The notes under the pieces were generated by a model. The model saw only the letters and a list, made by a program, of their open reading frames with translations. It ran no database searches and was not told where the DNA came from. From Molossus alvarezi (taxonomy: Eukaryota > Chordata > Mammalia > Chiroptera > Molossidae): a DNA stretch of 64,000 nt. The position numbers and the translations under genes were made by a program. Numbering within the stretch: position 1 is the first letter of the stretch; each line of letters starts with the position of its first letter. Location: assembly GCA_037176705.1 (NCBI GenBank), contig CM073891.1, forward strand, positions 91,408,327 to 91,472,326. Reading direction: 5' to 3'. Below, one piece after another: positions 1 through 12,170 of this stretch.

Positions 1-2026
1 TTCTAGGATATTATTTATAGATTAATAATGGAATTTGATATACTTAAACCATGAAAATGACAGCTAAAAATCACCCTCTGAAATCTATTACTAGAGACTG
101 CAGTTGGCCAAAAGAAAGCTAACCTCACTCTTTTTTCACTGATCCCTGTTTTGATGTCAATGGGTCTTCCTCCAAATGGGGTTGTTTGTTTTGTAGTATG
201 ACTGCAGTTTTCTTGAAGATCCTGACAGAAATTTGAAAAGCATCCTTTTAGGCCTCTGTTTTGTATGCACTTCTTCTTGGTATAATATAAATAAGATTAA
301 AAGTATTTTTTAATCTTATTTAGCCAAAACACATTATTTCATTTAACTTTTATATGTAAATTTTAAAATGGGAGAGAGGGAGAAAAAAATATCAGTATGG
401 CAGGGGGGAAGTGGAGGGTGGGGAGGGTGAGAAGCGGTGATGCCACTTAGTCTGACCTTTCGTCTTGTGCATTTGAAATATCCTGCCCACAGAGCTTCTG
501 GGAGATAGCTCCTTCTTCAGTATAATGGGATAACATCTACCCTGCCTAGCTTTAAAATACTGGCAATGCAAAACATTAGTACACAAAAATGATAACTAGA
601 AATCCTTGTTCAGACTTTAGACTTCTTGCCATTTTATTTTATATTTTTCTTCACATCGAATAAAGATTGTAAACTGATTACGTGATTTCCCACAGATAGT
701 TACCTCCTGTGACTGAAAGAGTTTGGCTGAAGTGAGAATAGATGCAAATGAAGAATCTCATGGAGCTTCAGGAGGTCCCGGATTGCATTTGATAAATATT
801 CTTTTCCTTTATTTATTTTTGCTACGAAGCTATTACTACATCCCATACTGTGATTTAGCTGTTTATTACCACACCCCATACTGTTGGAGCCATTTCAACC
901 TGTCTCTTTCCTATGAAGTAAATGCTTGGATGGTAGCTAGCTTGGAACCATTGGAAAATAATAACTAAATTGTTATGGTAATTTATAATTTGCAAATCCC
1001 TTGAACATTTATTATTTACCCTGTGAGGCTGTCCTCATTTCACTGAAGAGAAAACCAAGAGCCTAGAATATTAAAAAAAAATAATAACAACAACAAAAAT
1101 AATTCATTCAGTGCCACCCAAGTCATACCCACAGGATTGGAAGAAAGAAACTTTGTTGGCAAATTCAGCATTCTTTCCCTATACTGCTTCTTCTCGGTTT
1201 TTTTTGGTCAGTTCCCTGGTACCCAATCAACCTGAAAACCAAGCTAGACACCCAAGACGTTCCTAGTTTTAATAGATTGAACTATTATTGTATGATTTCA
1301 ACCCTCTCACAACGAGAAGGAATCTTATGCTAACTTGGTGTACATTTATATTCAGCAGTTGCTGAATGCTGTAAATAGCAGTAACAGTTCACGTTCTCTA
1401 ATCTCTGGGTCAAACTCATATATACACATGTCATTTCTTTTGTACTCAAGCTCTGAGGTTATTTCATCACCAAAAAAAGTACAGTTTAGAAATGGAGTAA
1501 ACTGTCAGATGTCTGAAGAGCCACACTCGCTGACATGAGTAGCACCTGCAGCTGTGTGGCCAGGCCGGGGAGGTCATGTGACCACAACCACATGAAAGTA
1601 TTCCAAGTTCTTTCCAAATGCTTTCATGTTCACTTGTTTGATGACCCTAAAGTTTACATTCTTGCTTTCGTTTCAAAATGAACCATATTGTCTTGGCCCA
1701 TCTTAATGCAGTTTTGCCATGTATTCTAAGAATGTCTATTTTTCTCTCAGACAGAAACATATGAAACCCCAAAATTAACTTTTTCAATGTTCCTAAAACT
1801 TCCAGTTGGATAAAAATCACCTTGTTCTCTAATGTCTAAGGAAAAAGGGACTCGAATCCTGATCTCATAAATGGTAGAAAACTCACAGTATACATAAAAC
1901 ATACCCAAAAAGTCATAATTATCAATAGCTCCAAGTTTTTATTTCCATTCAGTTCTCAGTCTCTATATGTAACAAACTTTTCTGAGGTTCTGGGACCCCG
2001 TAGGAGTTTATATTCCAAACACTATA
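1..2026. other. AT-rich non-coding sequence, no gene recognised
   Basis: I see no splice-flanked open frame or conserved domain here; the few open frames are 60-80 codons and look random. A short stretch around 1000-1060 resembles the antisense 3' part of a MIR or L2 element. An A-rich run lies at 1072-1100. The rest is not recognised. Confidence 0.5.
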
Positions 2027-2400
2027 GCCAATATTTTTGAGGTATAATTATATTACATTAATTTCAGGTATATAACATATTGATTTGATATTTGTATACA
2101 TTGCATGATAATCTCCACAATAAGTCAAGTTAATATGCATCACCATTTATAGTCACAGGATTTTTTCTTGTGATGAGAACTTTTAAGATCTATACTCTTA
2201 GCAACTTTAAAATATGCAGTACAGCATTATTAACTATAGTCATGCTGTCTTTATATCCCCTAACTTATTGATTTTATAGCTGGAAGTTTGTACCTTTGAA
2301 CTCCCTTTACCCATTTTGCCCACCCCACCCTCTGTCTCCCATCCATTATCTATATCCATGAGCTTGGATGTTTTGTTTGTTTTTTAAGATTCGACACATA
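2027..2400 (-). repeat. Old L1 3' UTR fragment, antisense
   Basis: The + strand reads as the reverse complement of a mammalian L1 3' UTR of the L1MA/L1MB kind: the segments TTGTGATGAGAACTTTTAAG, TCTTAGCAACTTTAAAATAT and GGAAGTTTGTACCTTTGAAC occur in the expected order. The fragment continues weakly to about 2470. It is heavily diverged and has no coding potential. Subfamily assignment is by memory of the consensus and is approximate. Confidence 0.75.
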
Positions 2401-2749
2401 GATAAACAAATAATTCCACACAGAAGTGAGCAAATAATCTCACATATAAGCAAATAATTTTACATTGAATATTAGATTGTACTTATATAAAATTTATTAA
2501 ACACTTGCCTCTTTATTTTTCCTGATAATTTTTTTAATTGGAATCATACTGTTGGAACTCCCTTCTCTATTTCTTTTGACCTCCTTAATTCTTTCGCTCA
2601 CTAGTTCCCCAAATACATATTTAAATTTCATAGAGGAAAGTTTAATTATCTTTTTATTTTACTTCTTTCCTATATGGGCTGAGATCTGAGTGCTAATTTT
2701 ATAAGCTAAATAGTTGGTAGATTTTTTTCAGATGCCTCCCATTGACCCA

Positions 2750-3255
2750 AGCCCTTGTGTAATCCTCTCCCATGAGCATAGTGAAGACTTGACTCTAACC
2801 ACTAGAATGCGTCCATGGGACATCACTCCCCGTGATAATGTTACCTTATTATGGCAAGGCCAAGATATTTTGCAGATGTAAATGAGGTCCCCATTAGGTT
2901 CATAAAAAGGGAAATCGTCTTAGGTGAGCCTGACTTAATTAGGCAAAACCTGTATAAGGGGGTTTAGAAGTCAGAGACTTTCTGTTTTCTGAACTTAGAG
3001 AAGTAAGCCACCTCAAATTTTACAGATCCAGTAAAATGAACTCTGCCAACAAACATGTGGGTTTTAATGAGGATCTCAGATGAGACCCCTGCCCCAGCTA
3101 TCACCTGGACTTCAACCTGTGAGCCCCGAAACAGAGGACTTGGTTAAGTTGTGTCTGTGCTCATGACCCACAAAGAATGAGGTAATAAATGAATGTTGTT
3201 TTAAGCTGCTAAATTTGTGATGATCTGTTGCACAGCAATAGAAAACTAATACAAT
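2750..3255 (-). repeat. MaLR-like solo LTR (MLT1 type), antisense
   Basis: The order of blocks fits an antisense MaLR-type LTR: GTTACCTTATTATGGCAAGG, then TTTGCAGATG, and at the far end ATAAATGAATGTTGTTTTAA followed by AGCAATAGAAAACTAATACA. The middle is diverged. No internal retroviral sequence adjoins it, so it is read as a solo LTR. The family is assigned by eye and a different LTR group is possible. Confidence 0.5.
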
Positions 3256-4734
3256 GTCATTTTATAACTCTATAGGGATCTTAAACTATTTCTTTTTCTT
3301 AGCACAATAATTACAATTTTTTAAAATTGTTTTGTTTGGAATTCCTGGCGGTGGAGCAGAATTAATGAAAATCAATCAGACTGGTCACAAAATGAAACAC
3401 AGTTGAACATACTGGAGGGATAAAAATAATCAGCCAGTTTGCAGAAACTTTTATGATCATTTCAATATGAGAATTGCTAAGAAATAAAGAATGGTTGGAG
3501 AACTGATCTCCATCCAAATAAATTAATAGTTGGCATTTTCCATTGAAATACAAATACACACAAACCAAAATAATTAGACTGTCCTTTCCTTTATCATGAC
3601 ATAATCCTCATGTATAAAAAATAAAGCTGCAATAATGTCATCAAGATATTTGATCTAAGAAGTTTCTTAATAATGGTAATGGATTGTGTTTAGCATTTAG
3701 TCCCACTGACCTACAGGTCCCACTACATGACTAATGACAGTCACCTCTAAGGTAAGAAAACTGTTATTTCTAGCCTCAGAATAGAAGGTAATAAACCTAC
3801 ATCTGGGCCAACTAAGAGAATTTAGTCTGTTTAGAAGTATTAAAAATCCTGAATTAACTTACAGACCCTTGTTACCTAGGAAAATGCTCATCCTATAGCT
3901 ATGAAATCTGTCCTTAGACATATGAAATACCCATTCTTAATTTTAATCATGTCTTAGGGTTGTCAGATCTAAATTTGAATTTCATAAACACCTATTTTGT
4001 TAGTATAAGTTAGTATAAATATATTCCATACAATGGATCTCAGATTATATATTTTAAATAAGTATCCTGAGTGATTCTTTATAACTTTAAAATCTGAGAA
4101 AAAAATGCACTTTATATGAAGTCTTGTGCTCAGCTCTGGGTATATAGAGATAAGCTAAGATAGTCTATCCCCTAGAGCTTCTCACTGATAAGTGTGGGGT
4201 GTGGGGACATAGAAAAACAACTACCTGATCCAATTTCCTTATTTTCATTATCAGAGTTTTATGGGATGGTCTTGCTGTCTGTGACCTTATTCAGATTTTA
4301 GAAATTTGATGTTTTTTAAATACTTCAAGTTTACCTAGTGCCAAGCAATTATCAATGGAGCATCTATTTCTTTGTTGTTTTCAAAATATCCTAGTTACTC
4401 TGTCCTACTTTCTCTAACTTGGTTCTTATTAAAGATGAAAATCTCCCCTAGAAAGGAACATGCTCAAAATGTTCTTAACAAGAGATTTTGAGTTATTTGA
4501 CCTGTCAGAAACAAGGATTTCAAAGGGTGACAGTTAAGTTCATCCAATTCCCACACAACTGCAGTGTCATCAGAATTCAGTACTACTGTCTTCAGACTAA
4601 GAGCAGAAATCATTATACATAAAACATAATAAAATTATTTCTGTTTGTTTGGAACTCATTCTTTGCTTTGAGACTTCATGTCTTTATTAGGAGTGATAGC
4701 ATCAAAGAGAAGATTTATAATACAATTCCCCTCA
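3256..4734. other. Mostly unrecognised AT-rich sequence
   Basis: No gene is visible. Positions 4120-4230 weakly resemble an antisense L2/MIR segment (GCTCTGGGTATATAGAGATA then CTAGAGCTTCTCA). The remainder has no recognisable element. Confidence 0.45.
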
Positions 4735-5060
4735 CTTTCATTTCCCCTTACCCTAATGTGTTTTTTCTCTCTAGCAATTATTAGTTTGTAACATACTATA
4801 TCATTTACTTGTCAATGATTTTTAAATTAATTTATTTTTGTTACAGATATTTCTCCTTTTCCCCCCACTGATTCCCCCTCCTCTCCCTCCCCTTGTCAAT
4901 GATTTTTATTGCTTATTTTCTATCTGTCCCCACAAGACTATCACCTCCACAGAAGCAGAGATTTTTTAACAGTTCTGTGCCCTGACACTTCTTTAGTGGA
5001 AGAGAGCTAAGAGACATATAGGAGGTGCTTGTTACATTTGTTGAATGGGTTGGTTAACTG
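4735..5060 (+). repeat. L2 LINE 3' end, split by an L1 micro-insertion
   Basis: The left part (4735-4807) and right part (4909-5060) join into a typical L2 3' end: a block with AACATACTATATCATTTACTT, then TATCTGTCCCCACAAGACTA, then an ending in AGGAGGTGCTTGTTACATTTG and TTGAATGGGTTGG. The two parts are separated by the 67-bp L1 insertion at 4825-4891 and its duplicated target site. Confidence 0.6.
4825..4891 (-). mobile_element. 67-bp L1 3'-end micro-insertion with perfect TSD
   Basis: The + strand is the reverse complement of the last part of the L1 found at 12050-12120: a short A-rich tail, then the complement of CATCTGTAAC and of the G-rich tract. It is flanked by a perfect 17-bp target-site duplication, CTTGTCAATGATTTTTA, at 4808-4824 and 4892-4908. 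This is an extreme 5' truncation made by target-primed reverse transcription. The 5' end of the copy lies inside the G-rich tract. Confidence 0.85.
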
Positions 5061-5415
5061 ATTAAATAATAATTTATTTATTCAACCGCTCTTCGTCCTA
5101 ACCCATCTCCAAGAGATGAGGTCACTCAAGCATTGCTGTGCTGTTTTTTGTCCAGTATGCTAGAAAGCATTTTTATAAGGATAAAGATAATGCTTACCTT
5201 TGTATAAGGAAAGGAACAAGCAACAAGGGTTCCTCCCTTTGACCTCTTTAACAGGTGTAGGGCTCAGTCTGTGCTGATTCCCTCCTATCCTCTCACCTGG
5301 AGATCCTCTGACCAGTGACCAAACTCTGAACGTGTTGTTGGCCCAGGTTAAAATTAATACTAAAGAAGGAACACAGCAAAGCTCCGTGGCCCACACTGGG
5401 AATAAGTAAGGTCCT

Positions 5416-5668
5416 GCCCTGGCCGGTTTGGCTCAGCGGTTAGAGCGTCGGCCTGTGGTCCTGAGAGACCCGGGTTTGGTTCCCGCTAAGGGCATGTACC
5501 TCGGTTGCAGTTTGTCCCCGGCCCTGGTTGGTCGTGCGGGTGGCAGCCACTCAATGTGTCCCTTTCACGTCGATGTTTCTCTCTCTCTCTCTCTCCCTCC
5601 CACACTCTATCTGAACAAAAAATAGAAAAAATGTCCTCCGGTGAGGATAAAAAAAAAAAAAAAAAAAA
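5416..5668 (+). mobile_element. VES SINE, full length
   Basis: tRNA-derived head with an A-box-like GGCTCAGCGG and a B-box-like GGTTTGGTTCCC, then the VES body, a (CT)n block, CTCCGGTGAGGAT and a long poly(A). It is flanked by the 15-bp target-site duplication AATAAGTAAGGTCCT (5401-5415 and 5673-5687). Low divergence and a long A-tail suggest a young copy. Confidence 0.92.
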
Positions 5669-6017
5669 TTGAAATAAGTAAGGTCCTAACATTGCCCTTA
5701 TTAAAATCTGTCTGAGAGAATATGGTGTTTTGTGTAATTTCTTTTAATTCTACAGGACTTCAGAAGCTTCATATATAGTCAAAATAGAATCCATTTAAAG
5801 TATTTTTTCATATTAGAGACCACATTACATTCATTGATAAAGCTTAAAATATCACTGTAGGGGGGGAAAACTATAATTTGGATCTCTTTCCACAGTAAAT
5901 CTTTTTTTTAGAAGCATATTTCTTATCCTGCTTCTCTTAGATCATTCTCCTCGCTATGTAGGGAAAATGTGTTTTGGAGGCCAAGGAGGGGTAAAGAGGA
6001 TAAATAAGAAAAATATA

Positions 6018-7124
6018 GGTCCAAAATGGCAGCGAAGTGAATGGAGCAACACAGACCGTCTCCCAGGACCAAACTGGATTTACAACGAAAATAAAGGCAA
6101 ATCGTCAGGAAACGACAGTCAAAAGACACCTTGGAGGATCACATAACCAGAAACACCCACTCAGTCCTGGTAGGCTTGCGAGGACGCGAGAGGGGGCCGG
6201 GAGCCCACGGTCCGCAGCGGCCTGGGCAGGGGCCAGGGAACTCAGCGGGAAGTTACTGCTACTGCCTCACTTGCCACCCTGCATGGGCCCTGGGACCTCT
6301 GTAGCCTGCTAAGCCCTCGGCTGGTGCTGCACAGACTCGCGGGGACCAGGGGACTCGGTGGGACGCTGCCACCAAGGCTGAGTCCCGTGAACTCTGCGTG
6401 CTAAGCCCTCGGCTGGTGGCGCACGGACTCGCGGGGACCAGGGGACTGTGCTGGACGCTACTGCCACCTCTGCAGTGTCCCGCTACCGCGGCTCACTCCT
6501 GGGGCTTCTGCTGAGTGCAATGCCCATGGCTGGAAGCAGCGCCCTCGGGTTAAAAGTCCCAGGGGGCTCCACGACGCAGAATCCGGACAGAGGCTAAATT
6601 GGCAGCAGCCACTCACCTTGGGCTCCGGCAGAGGGAAGGCAGACTGGACTGGAACTGTGTGGGGACACTCAGGTTTTGGAGGGTGCTAAGAGCTTTCGCT
6701 GAGTGTAGCCACGCAGGACTGTGGTCATTTTACTCCTTCCCAGGGCCCTGGGGAGAGGCGGCGGCCCCTCCCTCAGAGATTCAACCCCACCTGGTGGCCA
6801 TTGAAATGCTAATTGAGGCCCATTAACAAGGAACACCTGCCTCACTCTCAGGAAATCCTCTTACACTGAGCACCTGAGGAAGTTTTTCAGGCAACTCAAA
6901 AACCAAGGGTCTGCAGATGACCTCTACGAATAGCCTGCAGGCAAAAAAAAAAGCTAGAGGATAACTACCATTCCCTGGGCTAGCAACACTAACCAGAAAA
7001 GCTAAGACTTGACAGTGGTGTTTAAAGTGCGTCCTCCCTTGCGCATCCAAACCAAGGAGAGGGAGCCACAAACAACAGAACACCAACACCCACTGGGAAA
7101 ATTTGGCAGACTCCAAAGCCCACT
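6018..7124 (+). promoter_or_regulatory. L1 5' UTR / internal promoter, CpG-rich
   Basis: About 1.1 kb upstream of ORF1. It starts near CCAAAATGGC (6021-6030), resembling the YY1 site found at the start of human L1. Roughly 6170-6560 is much richer in G+C and CpG than the surrounding DNA. It contains two copies of a 60-70 bp unit, beginning GCTAAGCCCTCGGCTGGTG at 6308 and 6400 (92-bp period). The promoter role is inferred from the L1 family; activity cannot be read from sequence. Confidence 0.75.
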
Positions 7125-8041
7125 GTGATAGCCAAAATGGTGAAAAACAGAAACAAAAGCCAAATGAAAGAACAAGAGACCTCTACGGAAGATGAGATAA
7201 ATGAGGTGCAGTTAAGCAAGTTAACAGAAATAGAATTTACAGCCATGATGTTGCGGAAGCTCAACAGCATGTGTAAGGACATGAGCACCATGAGTAAAGA
7301 CATAGAAATGTTGAAAATCAACCAGTTGGAAATTAAAAACCAACAGAAAGAAATGAAGAATGACATATCAGAAATGAAAAACACATTGGAATGTCTAAAA
7401 AGCAGAGTAAGGGAAGCTGAGGACCGGATCAGTGAATTAGAAGACAGGCTAGAAGAAATCAACCAATCAGAAAACCAAAAGGAAAAAACGATTGAAAAAC
7501 AGGAAGACAGCTTAAGAGAACTGTGGGACAACTGGAAACGGAATAATATTCGCATCATAGGAGTCCCTGAAGAAGAATAAAATAAGCAAGGGTTAGAGAA
7601 TATATTCAAAGAAATAGTGACAGAAAACTTCCCTAATTTGGTGAAGGAAGAAGGCATTCAAGTTCAAGAAGCTCAGAGAGCCCCAAGTAAGAAGAACCCA
7701 AACAGGCCCACACCAAGACACCTGGTAATCAAACTGTCAAAAATGAAAGACAAAGAGAGAATCCTAAAAGCAGCAAGAGATAAGCAACAGGTTACCTACA
7801 AAGGAAACCCCATAAGGCTCTCAGCTGACTTCTCACAAGAAACACTACAGGCCAGAAGGGAATGGCATGAAGTAATCAAGGTCATGAAAAACAAGGATCT
7901 GAATCCAAGACTACTCTACCCAGCAAGGCTATCATTCAAAATAGAAGGTTAAATAAAGAGCTTCCCAGACAAAAAAAAAGGCTAAGGGAATACATTACCA
8001 CCAAATCAGCACTGCAAGAAATGTTAAAAGGACTGCTGTAA
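7125..8041 (+). pseudogene. L1 ORF1 (RNA-binding chaperone), nonsense-broken
   Basis: L1 ORF1p forms coiled-coil trimers that bind L1 RNA and act as a nucleic-acid chaperone. Here the frame opens at 7125 (a second Met lies at 7137, MVKNRNKSQ). It has a heptad-rich coiled coil (about residues 45-125, including EAEDRISELEDRL) and then the RRM-like region (IRIIGVPEEE). After a stop at 7578-7580 the same frame resumes through the C-terminal domain (ERILKAARDKQQVTYKGNP). A second stop lies at 7950-7952. After that a 1-base shift in an A-run leads to the family's usual end at 8041. Comparison with the copy at 63.3 kb shows that the first stop replaced a GAA codon. Expected length is about 300 residues. 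Confidence 0.9.
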
Positions 8042-8086
8042 TTACCAGGAGAAATGGGAAGGAAAATAGAACCACACTAAACAAAA

Positions 8087-11000
8087 ATGGCAATAAATAA
8101 GTACATATCAATAATCACCTTAAATGTAAATGGACTGAATGCTCCCATAAAAAGACACAGAGTAGCTGATTGGATAAGAAAGCATGACTCATCTATATGT
8201 TGTTTACAAGAGACCCACCTCACAACAAAAGACTCACATAGATTGAAAATGAAGGGATGGAAAAAATCTTTCAAGCAAATGGAAAAGAAAAAAAAGCTGG
8301 GGTAGCATTACTTCTATCTGATAAAATAGATTTCAGAATGAAGGCCATAATTAGAGACAAAGAAGGCCACTACAAAATATTGAAAGGTTCTATCCAACAG
8401 GAAGATATATGCACCCAATATAGGAGCACCAAAATATATTAAAATCTTCTGGAGGACTTCAAAGGAGAAATCGATAGCAATACAATCATAGCAGGGGACT
8501 TCAACACCCCGCTGACATCACTGGATAGATCCTCTAGACAAAAAATTAGCAAGGAAACAAAGACTCTAAATGAAGCACTAGACCAAATGGATTTAATAGA
8601 TATCTACAGAGAATTACACCCCAAAACTACAGAATTCACATTCTTCTCAAGTGCACATGGAACATTCTCAAAGATAGGCCACATGTTAGGGCACAAACTA
8701 AGTCTCACAAACAAGTTCAAGAAGATTGAAATTATATCAAGCTTCTTCTCAGATCACAATGGCATGAAACTAGAAATCAATTGCAAGAAGAACATACAAA
8801 GAAATTTGAACACATGGAAGCTAAAGCATGTTATTAAACAATGAATGGGTCACCGAGGAGATCAAGGAAGAAATCAAAAACTTCCTGGAAACCAATGAAA
8901 ATGAACACACAACAACACAAAATCTATGGGATGCAGCGAAAGCAGTTCTGAGAGGGAAGTTCATAGCACTACAGGCCTACCTCAAAAAAGAAGAAAAATC
9001 TCTAATAGACTATCTAACCTCACGACTTAAAGAACTAGAGAGCAAACAAAAAGAAAACCCCAGAGCAAGTAGAAGGAAGGAAATAGTAAGGATCAGAGCA
9101 GAAATAAATGACATAGAGACCAAAAAAACAATTCAAAGGATCAATAAAACAAAGAGCTGGTTTTTCAAAAAGATAAACAAGATTGATGGACACTTAGCTA
9201 GACTCACCAAGAAACAAAGAGAGAACCCAAATACACAAAATCAGAAATGAAAGAGGAGAGGTAACAACTGACACCACAGAAATATAAAAGATCGTTAACA
9301 ACTACTATGAACAATTATATGGCAACAAATTCGACAATCTAAGCGAAATGGACAAATTTCTAGAAACACATAGTCTCCCAAAACTGGATCAGGAAGAGAT
9401 AGAAAACTTGAACAGACCAATAACAACAGAAGAAATTGAAGATGTAATCAAGACTCTCCCAGCAAACAAAAGCCCAGGGCTGGATAGCTTCATGGGGGAG
9501 TTTTACCGAACATTCAAAGAAGAACTAATCCCCATTCTCTTGAAACTGTGTCAAAAAATTCAAGAAGAAGGAATACTTCCAAACTCGTTTTAGGAAACCA
9601 GCATAATTCTAATTCCAAAACCAGAAAAAGACACAACAAAGAAAAAAAACTACAGACCAATATCCCTGATGAATATAGATGCCAAAATCCTGAACAAAAT
9701 ACTAGCAAATCGGATCCAGCAATACACCAAAAAAATTATCCACCATGACCAAGTGGGATTTCATCCCAGGGATGCAAGACTGGTACAATATTCACAAATC
9801 CATAAATGTGATATACCACATAAATAAAATGAAGAATAAAAACCACATGATAATATCAATAGATGCTGAAAAAGCCTTCGACAAAATCCAGCATCCATTT
9901 CTGATAAAAACGCTCAGCAGTGTGGGAATAGAGGGATCACATCTCGACATAATAAAGGCCATATATGAAAGACCTACAGCCAACATCATACTCAATGGGC
10001 AAAAACTAAAAGCATTTCCCTTAAGAACAGGAACAAGGCAAGGATGCCCACTTTCGCAACTCCTATTTAACATAGTGGTGGAAGTCTTAGCCACAGCAAT
10101 CAGACAGGAAGAAAAAATAAAAGGGATCCAAATTGGAAAGGAGGAAGTGAAATTGTCATTGTTTGCAGATGACATGATACTGTACATAGGAAACCCCAAA
10201 GACACCATCAAAAGTTTACTAGACTTAATAAATGAATTTGGCAAAGTAGCAGGATACAAAATTAACGTCAAGAAATCGATGGCATTCTTATACACCAATG
10301 ATGAACTCACAGAAAGAGAAACTAAGAAAACAATCCCATTTACCATTGCAGCAAAAAAATTAAGATACCTAGGAACAAACTTAACCAAAGAAATAAAAGA
10401 TCTATTCGCAGAAAACTACAGGTCATTGAAAAAAGAAATAGAGGAAGATATAAGAAAGTGGAAGCACATACCCTGTTCATGGATTGGGAGAATTAACATC
10501 ATTAAAATGTCCATATTACCCAAAGCAATCTATAGATTCAATGCAATCCCCATCAAAATACCAACGGCATACTTCACAGAATTATAACAGTTACTTCAAA
10601 AGTTCATATGGAACCAAAAAAGGCCTCGAATAGCCACAGCAATCTTGAAAAGGAAGAACAAAGTTGGAGGGATCACAATACCAGATTTCAGGTTATACTA
10701 CAAAGCCACTATAATCAAAACAGCCTGGTACTGACACAAGAACAGGTATTTAGACCAGTGGAACAGAACAGAGAACCGAGAAATGGACCCAAGGCAATAT
10801 GCTCAATTAATATTTGACAAAGGTGGCAAGAGCATACAGTGGAGTAAGGACAGCCTCTTTAATAAATGGTGCTGGGAAAATTGGACAGCTACGTGCAGAA
10901 AAATGAAACTAGACCATCAACTTAAACCCTACATGAGAATAAAGTCTAAATGGATAAAAGATTAAATGTATCTCATGAATCCATAAAAATCCTAGAAGAG

Positions 11001-11891
11001 ACTGTAGGCAACAAAATTTCAGACATCATACGCAGCAGAATTTTTACTGACACATCACCTAAGGCAATAGAAACAAAGGAAAAAATGAACACATGGGACT
11101 ACATCAAACTCAAAAGCTTCTGCACAAGAAAAGATACAATCATCAAAACGGAAAGGCTACCCACTGTATGGGAGAGCATAATTGCCAATGATATATCAGA
11201 TAAGGGGTTAATTTTCGATACATATAGAGTGCTCATACAACTCCACAGAAGGAAGACAAAGAATCCAATTAAAAAATGGGCAGAGGAACTAAATAGACAC
11301 CTCTCCAAACAGGACATACTAATGGCTAAGAAACATATGAAGAAATACACAACATCACTAATCATCAGAGAGATGCAAATTAAAACAACAATGAGGTATC
11401 ACCTCACACCTGTCAAAATGGCCGCCATCAACAAATCATCAAACAACAAGTGTTGGGGAGGGTGTGGAGAAAAGAGGACTCTAGTGCACTGCTGGTGGGA
11501 ATGCAGACTGGTGCAGCCACTATGGAAAACAATATGGTGTTACCTCAAAAAATTAAAAATTGAACTTCCATTTGACCCAGTGATCCCACTTCTAGGAATA
11601 TACCCTAAGAAGCCTGAAACATCAACCAGAAAGAATATATGTACCCCCATGTTTGTAGCAGCACTATTTACAATTGCTAAGATCTGGAAACAGCCCAAGT
11701 GTCCATCAGTAGACGAATGGATCAAAAAGCTGTGGTACATATACACAATGGAGTACTACGCAGCTGTAAGAAAGAAAGATCTCTTATCCTTTGAGACTAC
11801 ATGGAGGGACCTTGAAAGTATCATCCTAAGTGAAAAAAGCCAAACAGAGAAAGACAAGTTTCATATGATCTCACTTATTTGTGGAATATAA
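8087..11891 (+). pseudogene. L1 ORF2 (endonuclease/reverse transcriptase), multiply broken
   Basis: ORF2 encodes the endonuclease and reverse transcriptase for target-primed insertion. The start (8087, MAINKYISIITLNVNGLNAP) begins the endonuclease; CCLQETHLTTKDSH follows. Reverse transcriptase is clear at 9745-10587: [33 protein letters not shown] and the catalytic FADD at 10162-10173. The C-terminal cysteine/histidine segment [18 protein letters not shown] lies near 11451-11504, and the frame ends at 11891. The reading frame changes repeatedly (pieces at 8087, 8257, 8587, 8828, 9348, 9745, 10608, 10783 and 10950), with internal stops, so no full protein is possible. Ancestral length is about 1,270 codons, normal for L1. 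Confidence 0.93.
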
Positions 11892-12160
11892 TGAACATAA
11901 CAGTCTGAGGAATAGGGTAGTCCCAGAGACACGGAAGCGGGGTACAGACTGACAATCCCCTTAAGAGGGGGGTCGTGGGGGAGAGATAAACCACAGAACT
12001 CATATGCATGTATGCATGAACAGTGGACATGGACAACAATCTGGGGAAAGGGCAGGGAGGGAGGGGGAGGGGAAATCAGTGGGGGGAAAAGGAGAAACAT
12101 CTGTAACAAAAATTAATTAATAAAAGAAAATAAAGAAAAATAAAAAATAAAATAAAAATG
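11892..12160 (+). other. L1 3' UTR with G-rich tract and A-rich tail
   Basis: After the ORF2 stop, the 3' UTR ends with a G-rich purine stretch (about 12044-12085, with runs GGGAGG, GGGGGAGGGG and GGGGGG) able in principle to form a G-quadruplex. CATCTGTAACAAAAATTAAT and an A-rich tail with AATAAA-like words follow. A G-rich tract near the 3' end is a known L1 family trait. Confidence 0.8.
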
Positions 12161-12170
12161 AGTGTCAATT

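Larger units (their letters stand above)
6018..12160 (+). mobile_element. Near full-length L1 retrotransposon, inactive
   Basis: In order: GC-rich 5' UTR (6018-7124), ORF1 (7125-8041), a 45-bp gap, ORF2 (8087-11891), a short 3' UTR with a G-rich tract, then an A-rich tail. A possible target-site duplication GAAAAATATA lies at 6008-6017 and again at 12556-12565, beyond the adjoining second L1 3' end. The structure matches a mammalian L1 of about 6.1 kb. Stop codons and frameshifts in both ORFs mean it cannot mobilise itself. Confidence 0.93.

Noticed and set aside
5416..5480. tRNA gene
   Set aside because: VES heads resemble tRNA and carry A- and B-box-like words, but they do not fold as a full cloverleaf and are joined to SINE bodies.
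7022..7657. 211-codon minus-strand open frame opposite L1 ORF1
   Set aside because: It is rich in Ser, Leu and Phe, as expected from reading the opposite strand of A-rich L1 coding DNA. A similar shorter frame opposite the second L1 (63252-63539) is explained by the same sense coding.
9792..10388. 198-codon minus-strand open frame opposite L1 ORF2
   Set aside because: Shadow of the reverse-transcriptase frame on the other strand; no features of its own.
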